Shown piece by piece: positions 42,485 to 52,671 of a stretch of 64,000 nucleotides of DNA. The stretch comes from Poteriospumella lacustris (Eukaryota; Sar; Chrysophyceae; Chromulinales; Dinobryaceae): positions 17,509 to 81,508 of the forward strand of contig SMOI01000147.1 in the NCBI GenBank assembly GCA_008000375.1. The letters are read 5' to 3'. Position 1 is the stretch's first letter. Every line of letters starts with the position of its first letter. The position numbers and the translations under genes were made by a program. The notes beneath the pieces are model-generated. The model was not told where the DNA came from. It did no database searches and worked only from the letters and a program-made list of their open reading frames with translations.

Positions 42485-43630
42485 TCACTGCGCGAGGAAC
42501 GGGTGCGCCGCGACCTCGTCGACGGTGATGCGGCGCAGCGGGTCGGCCACCAGCATCCGCAGCAGCAGGTCCTGCAGCTGCGCGTCCAGCTGGATGCGCC
42601 AGTGGCGCAGCAGGTCGCCCAGTTTGCCGGCGGCGATGAAGCGGAAGCGCTGGTCGGTGGGCGTGGCGGTCTCGAAGGGCGGCATGCCCGTGCACAGCAT
42701 GAACAGCATCACGCCCAGCGCCCACACGTCCGCCTGGAACAGGTCCAGCCAGAAGTTCTCTCGCGCCTCGTAGAACGCGCGATTGGCCGCGACCAGCGCG
42801 GGCGCCGGAGGCGGGTTGGCGATGACCTCGGGCGCCATGTAGCCGCGCTTGCCGCAGATGCCCGGGTGGAACACGGCGAAGCGCGCCGTCTGCTGCAGCG
42901 CCGCGTCGGCCACGACCGCCAGGTTCACCCGCTGCGCCATGCCGAAGTCTATTACGACGTACCGCGCCTCGTCGGTGCCGGCGGACGCGGCGGGCGGCGG
43001 CGGCGGCACGTAGAGCGTGTTCTCCAGCGACATGTCGCGGTGCGCCACGCCGACGCGCCGCATCGCGCGAAGGGCGGCGACCATCTGGCGCATGAAGCTG
43101 CGGATGTCCTCGGTGCGCTGGTAGGCGCCGTGGTCGGCGACGTGGTCGAAGAGCTCGACGGACTGCACGTAGGGCATCACCGCGTACAGGTTCGTCTCGT
43201 CCGCGCAGCACGCCACCAGCGGCATCAGGTGCGCCGCGCCGTCGCCCTGCGCCTCTGAAAGCGTCATCATCGTCGCCAGCTCGTCGTAAGGTCGCTCGGC
43301 GGCCACTTGCGGGTTCTGGAGGAGCCGCTTCTGGTAGATTTTGATGGCGACGTCGACCGGCAGCCGCCGAAACGCCGGCGCGTCGGTGGGCACCGGCGGC
43401 TGCTCGTCCAGCTGCAGCTCCGAGCCGCCCACCACTTGGCCATAGATGGACTTCTTGATCAAACGACCGATCTCGAACGTGCGGCCCAGCGCGGGGATGT
43501 AGATGGCCGTGCGCGTCACCGGCTGCGTCGGCTGCGAAGAGGCGCCGAAGATGGCGACCGTCGCGGTTTGGCACTCGAAGACTTGCATGCCCTCGCAGGG
43601 CACGACGTGGGTCTTGATGGGCGCTGACAT
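42485..43630 (-). CDS. protein kinase with HRDMSLEN catalytic loop
   Basis: 381 aa from the ATG at 43630. Kinase domain ~52-380: VAIK Lys97 (ATP anchor), a Glu near 117, HRDMSLEN with catalytic Asp199, DFGMAQ (228-233), GKRGYMAPEV, and DVWALGVMLFMLCTG. The glycine-rich loop is degenerate (IGRLIKKSIYGQVVGG). HRD-x-S replaces the usual HRD-x-K, a variant I associate with kinases of stramenopiles and relatives; the Asp and Asn are kept, so activity is plausible. The N-terminal ~50 residues may form a small regulatory part. Substrate unknown. Confidence 0.9.
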   Translation of the reverse strand: MSAPIKTHVVPCEGMQVFECQTATVAIFGASSQPTQPVTRTAIYIPALGRTFEIGRLIKKSIYGQVVGGSELQLDEQPPVPTDAPAFRRLPVDVAIKIYQKRLLQNPQVAAERPYDELATMMTLSEAQGDGAAHLMPLVACCADETNLYAVMPYVQSVELFDHVADHGAYQRTEDIRSFMRQMVAALRAMRRVGVAHRDMSLENTLYVPPPPPAASAGTDEARYVVIDFGMAQRVNLAVVADAALQQTARFAVFHPGICGKRGYMAPEVIANPPPAPALVAANRAFYEARENFWLDLFQADVWALGVMLFMLCTGMPPFETATPTDQRFRFIAAGKLGDLLRHWRIQLDAQLQDLLLRMLVADPLRRITVDEVAAHPFLAQ

Positions 43631-44338
43631 CTCTCGCAATCGCCGGAGATAGCGCGCAGAAGGATTCGAAAACTTGGTCGCCGCACGAGGAAGCGTCGAT
43701 TGGCAGCCACCGTCTCGAGTGGTGGCGACTGGGCGAGGCTACGCTGGGTGCGCGAGTCAGCGACTGGAGAGCGCGAGGCAAAGTGTGCAAGCGGCGGCGC
43801 GAAGCTGACGAACGAAAGCGACTCGATTCGTCGAACGATCGACGATCGACGGCGACGGTGACGGCGCGACGCGTGGACCGACAAGTACACCCTGATGCCT
43901 CAGATAGCACGATGTGCCACATCTGTCGCAGAGTACAATGTCCCAGAGCGTTTCGAAAAGGACGCCACTGTCCACTGTCGCCCATCGGGTGATCGGCCCA
44001 AACGATAACCCAAACGGGTTATGGCGACTGTGGGTCCAGCTCCGATGGACGCTGCGCGCGCACAACACGACGCGGTGTATCAGCCGCAAGGAAATACTAA
44101 TTGAAATTCGGATTTAAAACGACGGTGCAGCGGTGATGGGCAAAGCGGGCGCGACGGCGGATGAAACCAAAAACGAAACGGCCCGCTCGGGGGCCGCGAA
44201 CGGCGACGCGGTCGCCGCCAAAACGAAACGAAACGAACCGCCGCCGCCAGCGCTGACGGTTGCGCGTGGCGGCACGGCGGGGCGGGGGGAGGGGGGTCAA
44301 AGGCGACTATACTGGCTAAGCTGTGCGCGGCGGGGCGC
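43631..44338. other. intergenic region
   Basis: 5' flank of the kinase gene and 3' flank of the ankyrin gene, both on the minus strand. It contains GAAACGAAACG-type repeats near 44220. No gene supported. Confidence 0.45.
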
Positions 44339-46750
44339 TCAGACGATCTCGTCGAGGTTCGAGGGCAGACTGGGGTCGAAGTGGCCCTGCAGGTCGATGT
44401 GCACGCTGCTGTCGGCCCCGCCGCCCGTCGTGTCGTGCAGCAGGTCGCGCGAGTTCTTCAGCTGGCTCTGGTAGCTCTGCGCGCCGCCCGCCGGGCCGGG
44501 GCCGCCCTTGGGCGCCTTGCCGCTGACGAACGGCTTCTGCGCCGCCGCCTCGAGCAGCGAGCGCGGCGGCGCACCCGACGACGGCGGCGGCGGCCGTCGC
44601 ACGGGGCCGCTGCTGCTGAGCGCCTCCTGTCGCGGCGCGTCGTCGTAAGCGAGCGCCTCGGCGTCGAGGTCGTCCTCCTCGGCGATGTCGTCGGGCTGGT
44701 CGCGGTACTGGCGGTCGCGGCGGCTGTGGTGGCGCCGCTCGCGGTCCCTGTCGCGGTCCCTGTCGCGGTCGTGGTCCCGGTCGCGGTCGGAGCGGTGGCG
44801 GTGGTGGCGGTCCTCGTCTTCGCTGTAGTCGCCGCGGTCGCGGTGGTGACGAGAGCGCGACGCCGACCGGTCGCGGTCGCGGTCGCGGTCGGACGAGCGG
44901 TGGTGTCTGCGGCTGGACGAGCGGTCTCTCTCGCGGTCGCGGTCGCGGTCGCCGCCGCGGTCGCGGTCCCTGTCGCGGTCGCCGCCGCGGCTGCTGCCGC
45001 GCTCGCGGCGGTGCGCGTCTTTGTCCTTCGTCTTGAGCATCGCCACGGCGCCGCCCGGCGCGCGCGCCGAGAGCAGCGGGCCGCCGTTGGGCGAGGACAT
45101 CGTCTGCATCAGCAGGTCGCCCTCGTTCGTCGGCGCCGTCGCGGGGCGCTCGAAGGCCTCGACCGGCGCGGGGCCGCCCAGCGCGCTGTTCGTCTGCGTG
45201 TAGTGCAGCGGCGGCGACGACTGCGGCACGTGGCCGCGCGACACCTGGTTGCCGGTGCCGCGCGGGGCGCCCTCGTGGGCGGCGGCGGCGGCGGCCTGCG
45301 GGTGGGCGTTGGCGGCGTTCTGCGCGTCGCGGAAGAGCAGCACGAAGGCGTCGAGGCCGCGGTCGATGGCGCGCGACAGCGGCGTCCAGCGGCGCTCCAT
45401 CCACTCGCCCGTCCAGCTGTCGGGCTCCGCGTCGGGGTCGGCGGGGACCAGGTCGGTCGCCATCGCCTCCACGCCGCCCGGGTGGACGCGGATGAGCATC
45501 TGCGCGATCTCCAGCGACGGCACCAGCGCCGAGATGAGGCAGTGCAGCGGCAGCAGCCCGTCGCGCGACTTCTGAAACGCCGCTTCGGGGTACTGCTCGA
45601 GCAGCATCGCGCTCAGCTGCGGGTTCGGCTGCGCGCAGTCGAGCGCCAGGTGCAGCGGCAGGTACTGCTCGTCGTCGCCGACCTTCGCCGCGCCGGGAAA
45701 CGCCTGCAGCAGCATCTGCACGGCCTCCACGTGCGGCTCGGGCTGGTCCAGCGCGCGGTGCAGCGGCAGCTGGCCGTTGCCGTTGGGGCACTGCAGGCCC
45801 TGCGGGTACAGCTCGATGAGCAGCGCCAGCGCCTCGAGGTTGATGTGTCCGCGGTTGCAGCACTGGTGGATGGGCAGCCACGACGCCTTGTCGAAGGTGC
45901 GCACGCCGTCCGCGTGCACGCTCACGAGCGCGCGCAGCACGCCGACGTGGATATTGTCGCGGTTCACGGCCCAGTGCACCGGCAGCGAGCCCTTGTTGCA
46001 GGCACGGGCCGCGGCCGAGGGGTTGGCGTTGAGGAGCGCGGCGACGACGTCGACGTTGGGCTCGTCCTGGTTCACGGCCCAGTGCAGCGGCAGGTAGCCG
46101 TCGACGTCGGCGATCCAGGGGCTCTTGGGGTTCGCGTGGATGAGGAAGTTGATCATCTCCTGCGTGCAGTTGGGGTTGTGGGTCATCCAGTGCAGCGGCA
46201 GGGCGCCCGTGCGGTCGGGCGTCCAGGCGCCGGCGGGAAAGGCCTTGAGCACCATCTTCAGCGCCTCCATCGCCATCGCGGACGACGCTCGGAGCGCCGT
46301 GTGGTGTAGAAGCACCTTTCCAGTGGAAGGGGTGACCTGCGCGGCGATCTCGGGAAAGACGGCGAGAATGGAGGAGGCGACCTGCGAGTAGTACACGGTG
46401 GCGTCGAGCAGGTCCGGCGGCGGGTCGAACGTGATCGCGTCGAGCAAAATGTTGCCCAGCTCCGCGGTCATCCCGAAGAGGACGCGGGTTCCGACCGAGC
46501 GAGACACCATGGACCCCTTCGCCCGGTACACTTTGTTCACGTCGCGCAGCGCGCCGATGCACTCGAAGATGTGCGAAATGAGCGACACGGTGGGGTCGAC
46601 GTCCAGCCCCGACATGCTGCGGTCGGTGCCGAAAGGAATCTTCAATGTTTTCAAGAGCTTGACGACGTACCCCGGCAGCAGCTGCTGTCCTGGGCGACCG
46701 ATGTCAGCGCTGCCTGGCGCAACGATGGGCATCGGAGCGATCGACGTCAT
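44339..46750 (-). CDS. ankyrin-repeat protein with RD/RS-rich tail
   Basis: 803 aa from the ATG at 46750 (upstream frame has only TTG). Residues ~130-470 contain about eight ankyrin-type repeats of the G.LPLHWAVN..P..DVV..LL form (GALPLHWMTHNP, GYLPLHWAVNQDEP, GSLPVHWAVNRDN, GQLPLHRALDQPEP). Residues ~565-690 are strongly charged Arg-Asp/Arg-Glu with Ser-Arg (DRDRDRDR, SSSRRHH), as in splicing-related proteins, followed by a Pro/Ser/Gly-rich region. A protein-interaction scaffold, possibly nuclear via the RD/RS tail, is the best guess. No catalytic domain seen. Confidence 0.85.
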   Translation of the reverse strand: MTSIAPMPIVAPGSADIGRPGQQLLPGYVVKLLKTLKIPFGTDRSMSGLDVDPTVSLISHIFECIGALRDVNKVYRAKGSMVSRSVGTRVLFGMTAELGNILLDAITFDPPPDLLDATVYYSQVASSILAVFPEIAAQVTPSTGKVLLHHTALRASSAMAMEALKMVLKAFPAGAWTPDRTGALPLHWMTHNPNCTQEMINFLIHANPKSPWIADVDGYLPLHWAVNQDEPNVDVVAALLNANPSAAARACNKGSLPVHWAVNRDNIHVGVLRALVSVHADGVRTFDKASWLPIHQCCNRGHINLEALALLIELYPQGLQCPNGNGQLPLHRALDQPEPHVEAVQMLLQAFPGAAKVGDDEQYLPLHLALDCAQPNPQLSAMLLEQYPEAAFQKSRDGLLPLHCLISALVPSLEIAQMLIRVHPGGVEAMATDLVPADPDAEPDSWTGEWMERRWTPLSRAIDRGLDAFVLLFRDAQNAANAHPQAAAAAAHEGAPRGTGNQVSRGHVPQSSPPLHYTQTNSALGGPAPVEAFERPATAPTNEGDLLMQTMSSPNGGPLLSARAPGGAVAMLKTKDKDAHRRERGSSRGGDRDRDRDRGGDRDRDRERDRSSSRRHHRSSDRDRDRDRSASRSRHHRDRGDYSEDEDRHHRHRSDRDRDHDRDRDRDRDRERRHHSRRDRQYRDQPDDIAEEDDLDAEALAYDDAPRQEALSSSGPVRRPPPPSSGAPPRSLLEAAAQKPFVSGKAPKGGPGPAGGAQSYQSQLKNSRDLLHDTTGGGADSSVHIDLQGHFDPSLPSNLDEIV

Positions 46751-47320
46751 TTCGTGATTTCTGCTCGACGGATTAGGTTGATAATTGATTGTACAGTCTT
46801 GTGGTAACTGGGAGCTCAAAAGTGACGGGCGGCGTGGAAAAAACGTTGATTTGCCAGCCGAGGAACTTCAAAAGACAAAAATTGGCGATGGCTTCGATGC
46901 TCGGAGGGCGGCAACTGAAAATGCCGAAACCGTCGATCGAAGGGTGAGTCTTGCGCAACTGATTTTCTTTCTTCGTTTGGTTTGTCCGGGAGGCCCCGTC
47001 GGTGTGCAATTTGGCTATGTTCGGCGCCTTGGCTTAACTGGAAGAGCCGCCGCGGCGAAGATCGCCAGCCGCGCCACCGTCGCCGCAACCGTTACAACCC
47101 GTCGCGGACGGACGAGGTGGATGTGCCGGCGGACAGCGGTGGCCTCGGCGCATCGCGGGACACAGTCGGCGAAGGGCGAGGTCTGTGTCGCGCCGCCACT
47201 ATGACGAGCGCCGCCGCCGCCGCTGCTCGGTCGACGGAGCAATCGCCGAAGGGAACGAAAGCCGCGAAAGAGACGTCCCACAACCGTTCGTCTTGTCTGT
47301 CGCCGGTACCACCCTCGGAA
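46751..47320. promoter_or_regulatory. divergent promoter region
   Basis: 570 bp between the ankyrin gene and the mS37-like gene. An in-frame ATG at 47201 would add 40 Ala/Ser-rich residues to the latter and is considered less likely. No other feature. Confidence 0.4.
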
Positions 47321-47642
47321 ATGGTCCACAAACATCTGCGAATTTCAGCGCGCGAGCTGCGCGTCAGCAAAATCAACAAAAACTTGCGCCCGCAGCCCTG
47401 TGCAAAGGAATTCCAAGCATTTTTGACGGCGTTGGAGCTATACGGTGACGGAAAGATCCCCATGGGTATCACAAAGGAATTGTCGGACTGTATGGAAGTC
47501 AAGGTATGTGATTCGCGCGATGACGACCGCGAGTGATGTTGATCTCACTCGCACACTGCGCTGCCTGTCCATGTCACAGAAATCGGGAGCGAAGGGAACG
47601 ACGTTGATGTTCCACTTGTCTCGATACGTCAAGAAAGAGTAA
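47321..47642 (+). CDS. mitochondrial small ribosomal subunit protein mS37 (MRP10/CHCHD1)-like
   Basis: Exons 47321-47503 and 47580-47642, phase 0, with a 76-bp GTATGT..ACAG intron; 81 aa. The pattern CAKEFQAFLTALE..ELSDCME then GTTLMFHLSRYVKK matches the Mrp10 family (C..E...FL.C......C...L..CM; NYHLAR). Only the outer Cys of the twin CX9C motif remain: Cys27 and Cys57, with Ala37 and Pro47 in place of the inner pair. Such proteins are imported by Mia40 and bind the small mitoribosomal subunit. Identification rests on a short protein. A longer form starting at 47201 is possible. Confidence 0.65.
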
Positions 47643-47985
47643 CCGTGCGCCATGGCGCCTAGCAGATTGTATATAGCCTGTTTCATTCATCACTAAACGT
47701 TAAATACGAGGTCCGTCCGCATCGTCCACCTGTGTCGCTGTGCGGTTCCGACAAAAGCGCCCACCTGCGCCGAGTCAAATAACGAATCAGCTAAGCTGTG
47801 TCTCAAGCGGGGTCTGTAGAAGTAACGAGCAACAAGCAGCGAGGAGGTTGGGACGGGTGAGTTGTGGGGCATACAGCGGCGTAGGAAGAGGCGTGGTCGT
47901 CGTTCCAGGGACTACTCAATTCAAAATTCCGAACGACGAAAAAGAAACTGACACAGAACTATTGAGGGCGTCATCGACCGCGAGC
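47643..47985. other. convergent 3' flanks
   Basis: 343 bp between the 3' ends of the mS37-like and eIF4A genes. Nothing recognised. Confidence 0.5.
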
Positions 47986-49408
47986 TTAGAGCAAGTCCGC
48001 GACGTTGGCGGGCATCTCCTCGATCTGCGTGTCGTAGAACTGCTCGATGTCGCGCATGTACTTGACGTCGGCCTTGACGATGAAGTTGATGGCGACACCC
48101 TTACGACCGAAGCGGCCGGAACGACCGATGCGGTGGATGTACGATTCGCGGTTGGAGGGCATGTCGTAGTTGATGACCAGCGACACCTGCTGCACGTCAA
48201 TACCACGTGCCAACAGGTCGGTGGTGATCAACACGCGCGACGAGCCGGAGCGGAACTCGGCCAAAATAGACTCGCGCTCGCGCTGATCCAAGTCACCGTG
48301 CATGGAGGAGACAGTGAAGTCCTTGGCAATCATCTTCTCGGTCAACCAGTCGACCTTGCGGCGGGTGTTGCAGTAGATGATGGCTTGTGTGATGGTGAGC
48401 GTCGAGTACAAGTCGCACAGCGTATCGAACTTCCACTCCTCGCGGTCGATGGCGATGAAGAACTGCTTGATACCTTCGAGGGTCAGTTGATCCTTCTTGA
48501 CCAAGATGCGGACAGGGTCGCGCATGAACTTCTGCGTGACCTCGAGCACGTCCAACGGCATCGTGGCGGAGAAGATGGCGCACTGGACGGTTTCGGGCAT
48601 GTACTTGAAGACGTCGTAGATCTGTTCCTTGAAACCGCGCGACAACATCTCATCGGCCTCGTCGAGGACGAACAAGCAAACGCTGTCCAAGCGCAAGGCG
48701 CGGCGGTTGATCATGTCGTAGACACGACCGGGGGTGCCGACGACGATGTGCACGCCCTCCTGCAGAGTGCGGATGTCCTCGCGAACGGCAGTGCCACCGA
48801 CGCAGCCGTGGACACGGATATTCATGAAATCGCCGATGGAGGTGATGACCTTAACGATCTGCTGGGCCAACTCGCGGGTGGGCGCCAAGACCAAGGCTTG
48901 GCACTCGCGGTTGGACACGTCCAACTTCTGCAGGATGGAAATAGTGAAAGTGGCGGTCTTTCCGGTACCTATCGACAGAACAGAACGGCCGGTTTAGAAA
49001 CGCAACTCCAGAGAAACAAGAGCAAAGCAAGCACAAAGCGCAACGGAGCAGTCGGGGGTCATTCAAAGGTTGTGTTTCTCAGCACAGAAGTCAGCCTCGA
49101 AAGATGGTATTTTGTGATGTAATCAATCCCCGCGACGAACGCGTGTTGGAGTAGGGAAGGCAAGGAATGAAACTTTCTGACGTACCGGATTGAGCCTGAG
49201 CAATAACGTCGCGGCCCATCAAAACGGGCTTGATGGCGCGCTGCTGAATGGCGGAGGGGCGCTCGAAACCATAAGCGTAGATACCACGAAGCAAGTCTTC
49301 AGTGAGTCCAAGTCCATCAAAAGATGGGGTGATTTCATCCCAGTTATCGGAGATTTCGATTTCGTCGTCACGAAGTTCGGTGACAGGGGCAGCAGCATCT
49401 TCAGCCAT
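47986..49408 (-). CDS. eukaryotic initiation factor 4A (DEAD-box RNA helicase)
   Basis: Two exons, 49186-49408 and 47986-48968, phase 1, with a 217-bp GTACGT..ATAG intron, the longest confident intron here; 401 aa, the usual eIF4A length. The intron splits motif I, whose joint reads AQAQSG|TGKT. Motifs in order: Q motif ([13 protein letters not shown]), [23 protein letters not shown], then ARGIDV and [13 protein letters not shown]. It unwinds 5' UTR structure in the eIF4F complex. Codon choice is more uniform (GTC, GAG, AAG) than in neighbours, as for a highly expressed gene. eIF4AIII is less likely but not excluded. Confidence 0.95.
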
Positions 49409-49901
49409 TTTGAATGAATGTAAGTTTTCCAACAAAACGAACAAAAAGAGAAAGTGGGTTCTTTTTTGAGAATAAAAAAGAAGAAAAAAAGATAACTTTG
49501 AAGCCTTGGTAAAGAGTTCTGAAGGAGGTCGGGGAAACAAGGAGCAAACACTTCAATGGGCGAAGAGGATTGAGACGTCTGGCTGCCACCCGTGGGGCTG
49601 CACACGCGACGCGGCGATGGGTGGCGCGGGGCGGTGCGCGACACTGGCGACACGCAACTTTTGAATTCAACTCAGTATCCCAGACCAACACTGATTCTGG
49701 TCTGCTGAGCAAGCCGTTTCGAAATCTATCCAGTGCCCATAACCTTTGCATAGTCCTGCAGTGGTTACCCCAAAGAGAAGGCAATTTAGTACACATGTAA
49801 GCGCACAAAGTGCTCAGTGCTCGTGCGTCTGGTGCTCTGCCATATATAATGGGCAAACACACACTATTGTGCAGTGTCTCACCTTCCTCAACGCTCTGAT
49901 C
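49409..49901. promoter_or_regulatory. divergent promoter region
   Basis: 493 bp between eIF4A and the secreted protein gene. The eIF4A leader is A-rich on the plus strand (GAAGAAAAAAAGAT), that is CT-rich in the sense direction, a feature of translation-factor leaders. GTAAGC at 49797 resembles a donor site but leads to no in-frame joint with the next gene. Confidence 0.4.
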
Positions 49902-51158
49902 ATGATGTAGCTGTTGGTGGTAGCTGTGGCTGTCGTTTTTGTGGTCCTCGCTGATGCGGGCACCGTCGTCGTTGACAAAGCGACTCGTGACGACTACTTT
50001 CGTCACGCGCCCGTGTGGTTTCCCGATCAAGAGTCGCTCATTTCCTCTCGCGACATGTTTCATGGGCCTCCGAATCCGTACGGCTTCACCACCTTCCAAA
50101 ACATCACATGCGACTTCGTCGAGCCCGACCCCGCCGACCCCATCGGTGGCACCACTCCGAAGTTTCACTGCCTGTACACCCAGCCGGATGGCTCGAAGCT
50201 CAAGCTGAAGATCAAGTATGATCAGCAATACAACCCTGTGTACGACTGGGGCAACGGAAACGAGGAGGTTTACGCGTCTGTGATTTCGCAGCGGCTGCTG
50301 TGGGCAACCGGCTTCGGCTCCGACCACACCGTTCCCGTGCAAGTCACCTGCCGCAACTGCCCCATCGAGCCCTGGACGTACATCCAGGTGAAGCAGGGCT
50401 ATGACAGCGAAGACTTGGCCTCCGGGTGGATGAGCGCGCGCCTCATCGACTCCGGCAAGTATGAAATGAAGGTGGCCGAGCTGCCGCTGCCCTCCGCCGT
50501 CATCTACCTGAAGTTCGACGAGTACGTGAACGGCGACGCCATCGAGTACACGACGTCCGCGAGCAACGAGACGAGTACCGGCTTCGGATGGCCGGAACTG
50601 TTCTCGCTGGCCTACGAAGGCGCCAGCAACGACGACGCGTCGACCCAGACGACCGCCAGAGACGCGCTGACCGTCATTGCGGCCCTCATCTCTCACGTGG
50701 ACAACTTCGACGGCAACCAAGGCTTCATCTGCCTCGACACAGGGGCGACGGTCTCGGCGCAGAAGACGAAGTCGTCGTGCAAGGGGCAGCCGTTCGCGTA
50801 CATCCACGACGTCGGCGGCACCCTCGGCTACGGCTGGAAGCTCACGCACCTCAACTTCTGGCCCAACTACATGGACCTGAAGCAGTGGCTCGAGGTCTCC
50901 GTCTGGGGCGACGCCAAGCAGTGCGCCGTGCACGTGAATGGCATCCCCGGCTGCTCCTGGAACGGCAACCAGCGCGTCTCCGACGCCGGCCGCGCGCTCG
51001 CCGCTCGTCTTCTGGCGCAACTCTCCGAGGCTCAGTTACGCGACCTCTTCAGCGCCGCGCGGGCCAATCTGATGCGCGGCGACAGCGTCGACGACTGGCT
51101 CAGCGGCTTCCAGTCGAAGCTGCAGAAGGACGTGCTGCAGTTCCAGTGCGCCAACTAA
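49902..51158 (+). CDS. secreted kinase-fold-like protein with in-frame TAG at codon 3
   Basis: The only in-frame ATGs before the signal peptide are at 49902 and 49905, and both are followed by TAG (49908-49910). The frame then continues open: a hydrophobic signal peptide (LLVVAVAVVFVVLADAG) and ~390 residues to TAA at 51158. An N-glycosylation site (NITC) and several Cys fit secretion. NEEVYASVISQRLLWATGFG, SHVDNFDGNQGFICLD and IHDVGGTLGYGWK resemble, from memory, CotH/FAM20-like secreted kinase-fold proteins (metal and catalytic Asp in HVDNFD and HDVGG). Possible readings: recent nonsense allele, non-AUG start (CTG 49911), TAG readthrough, a 3' splice site formed by GTAG, or sequence error. 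Confidence 0.65.
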
Positions 51159-51760
51159 CGCCCGCGCCGCGCCCTCCCAGTCACCATTGCTCAGTTCCAC
51201 CAGTATTTCGCCTATGTTCCGCCAGTACGTCGCCTCTAGTCCGCCGTTATGCGCCGCAATCGCGCGCGTATCGGCGGCCAGAGCCGATCTCCGTTGCCCT
51301 ACGCACCTCTCCGTCGTAAATTAACTCTCAACAACCCACGCCGCCTCGCGACCACAGCCATACATGCGATGCGTTGCGATAGGGACAGCGAAGAACCGCG
51401 TGGAAGCGGTAGCAATAGCGGTAGCGGTAGCGGTAGCGGTAGCGGAGACGCTGCGCAGTGGAGCTGTGGCGGCGCTGCCGCGGCGGCGGCGGCGGCGGCG
51501 GCGGAGGCAGCCGACGCGCGGCGGTTTCGAAACGGTCGTCGGTTTCGCTCGCGACGCCGCAGCGGTCGCCGTCGAGCCGACGCTGCCGATTCAACGAGCG
51601 AAATGCGCCGCTCTGTAGCTCCACAACCCAATCGAAAGACCCCGCGCACGGACTGTCTTTCCTGTCACCTCTTCTCATTGGACGTGACGCTATTCCGTGC
51701 GACCAACACAGACGACGTCACTAGCCCATCGGACCGCACCGCCGACGAGACAGTTGCGCC
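51159..51760. other. intergenic region entering the palindrome
   Basis: 3' flank of the secreted protein gene, then from ~51418 the left arm of the palindrome with (GGTAGC)n, a (CGG)n run and the promoter of DNALI1 copy A. Confidence 0.5.
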
Positions 51761-52666
51761 ATGCAAGCCACGTCGCTGGTAAAATACCACACGCCGATCC
51801 TTGTGTCGGTGTCACAAGGCAAGGGAAAAGGAAAAACGGGCAAGAAGCCGAACGCGGACCGACAAACGACGCAGACCGAAGACATCTTGAACTCCATTTT
51901 GCCGCCGCGGTAAGCGACCCGTCCGACGACCGGCGACACGCGCCGACTGCGACCCCGACATCGACGTCGCACCGCCTGACGTTGCGCCTGCACACTGTGT
52001 TGGTTCGTAGAGAGTGGACGGAGGACGGCCAGCTGTGGATCCAGTACGTGTCCAGCACGCCGGCGACGCGGCTGGACGTGATCAACCTGCAGGAGCAGCT
52101 GGACCACCAGCTGCAGGCGCGCCAGGCGCGCGAGACGGGCATTTGTCCCATTCGCCAAGAGCTCTACTCGCAGTGCTTCGACGAGCTGATCCGCCAGATC
52201 ACGATCAACTGCGCCGAGCGCGGGTTGCTGCTGCTGCGCGTGCGCGACGAGGCGCGCATGACCATCTCGGCGTACGAGACGCTCTACGAGAGCAGCATCG
52301 CGTACGGCGTGCGGAAGGCGCTGGTGGCGGAGCAGAAGAAGATCGACCTCGAGGCGAAGATCAAGGAGCTGTCGGCCGCGAAGCGCGAGCTGCAGCAGCA
52401 AGTGGAGAACCTGAAGACGACGATAGACCAAACGGTGAATCGGGCCCGCGAGAAGCGCGAGGCCGAAGAGAAGGCGCACAGCGACGAGGTAAGCGACCGC
52501 GATGCTTGGGGCCGCCGGCGTTGACGCGAGTCTCCGTCCGTCCGCTGGCCCGACGACTCTCGCACGACTGAGCGCGGACGATGTGTTGCAGGTGGAGCGG
52601 CTGCAGAAGACCAACGAGCAGCTGAAGACGTCGCTGGAGACGATGCTGTCCGCGCCGAAGAAGTAG
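51761..52666 (+). CDS. DNALI1: axonemal dynein light intermediate chain p28/DNALI1, copy A
   Basis: Three exons: 51761-51909, 52011-52488 and 52592-52666 (introns 101 and 103 bp, both GTAAGC..AG); 233 aa. It carries the family signature ILNSILPPREWTEDG then QLWIQYVSSTPATRLDVINL, with the first intron inside PPR|EW, and a long C-terminal coiled coil (~140-225). p28 binds actin and the heavy chains of single-headed inner-arm dyneins in motile axonemes. It is identical in protein to copy B, its mirror image. Its ATG context (GCGCCATGC) and ~340 bp of 5' flank lie within the duplicated arm. Confidence 0.95.
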
Positions 52667-52671
52667 ACGCG

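Noticed and set aside
44381-46309. 642-codon plus-strand frame opposite the ankyrin gene
   Set aside because: Val/Arg/Ala composition only. The minus strand has clear ankyrin repeats.
49401-51020. 539-codon minus-strand frame joining the eIF4A leader
   Set aside because: Antisense of the secreted protein. Its end only coincides with the 5' region of eIF4A.
51697-52524. 275-codon frame as the DNALI1 start region
   Set aside because: It reads through the first intron from an upstream frame. The real first exon starts at 51761 and splices in a different frame with GTAAGC..GTAG.
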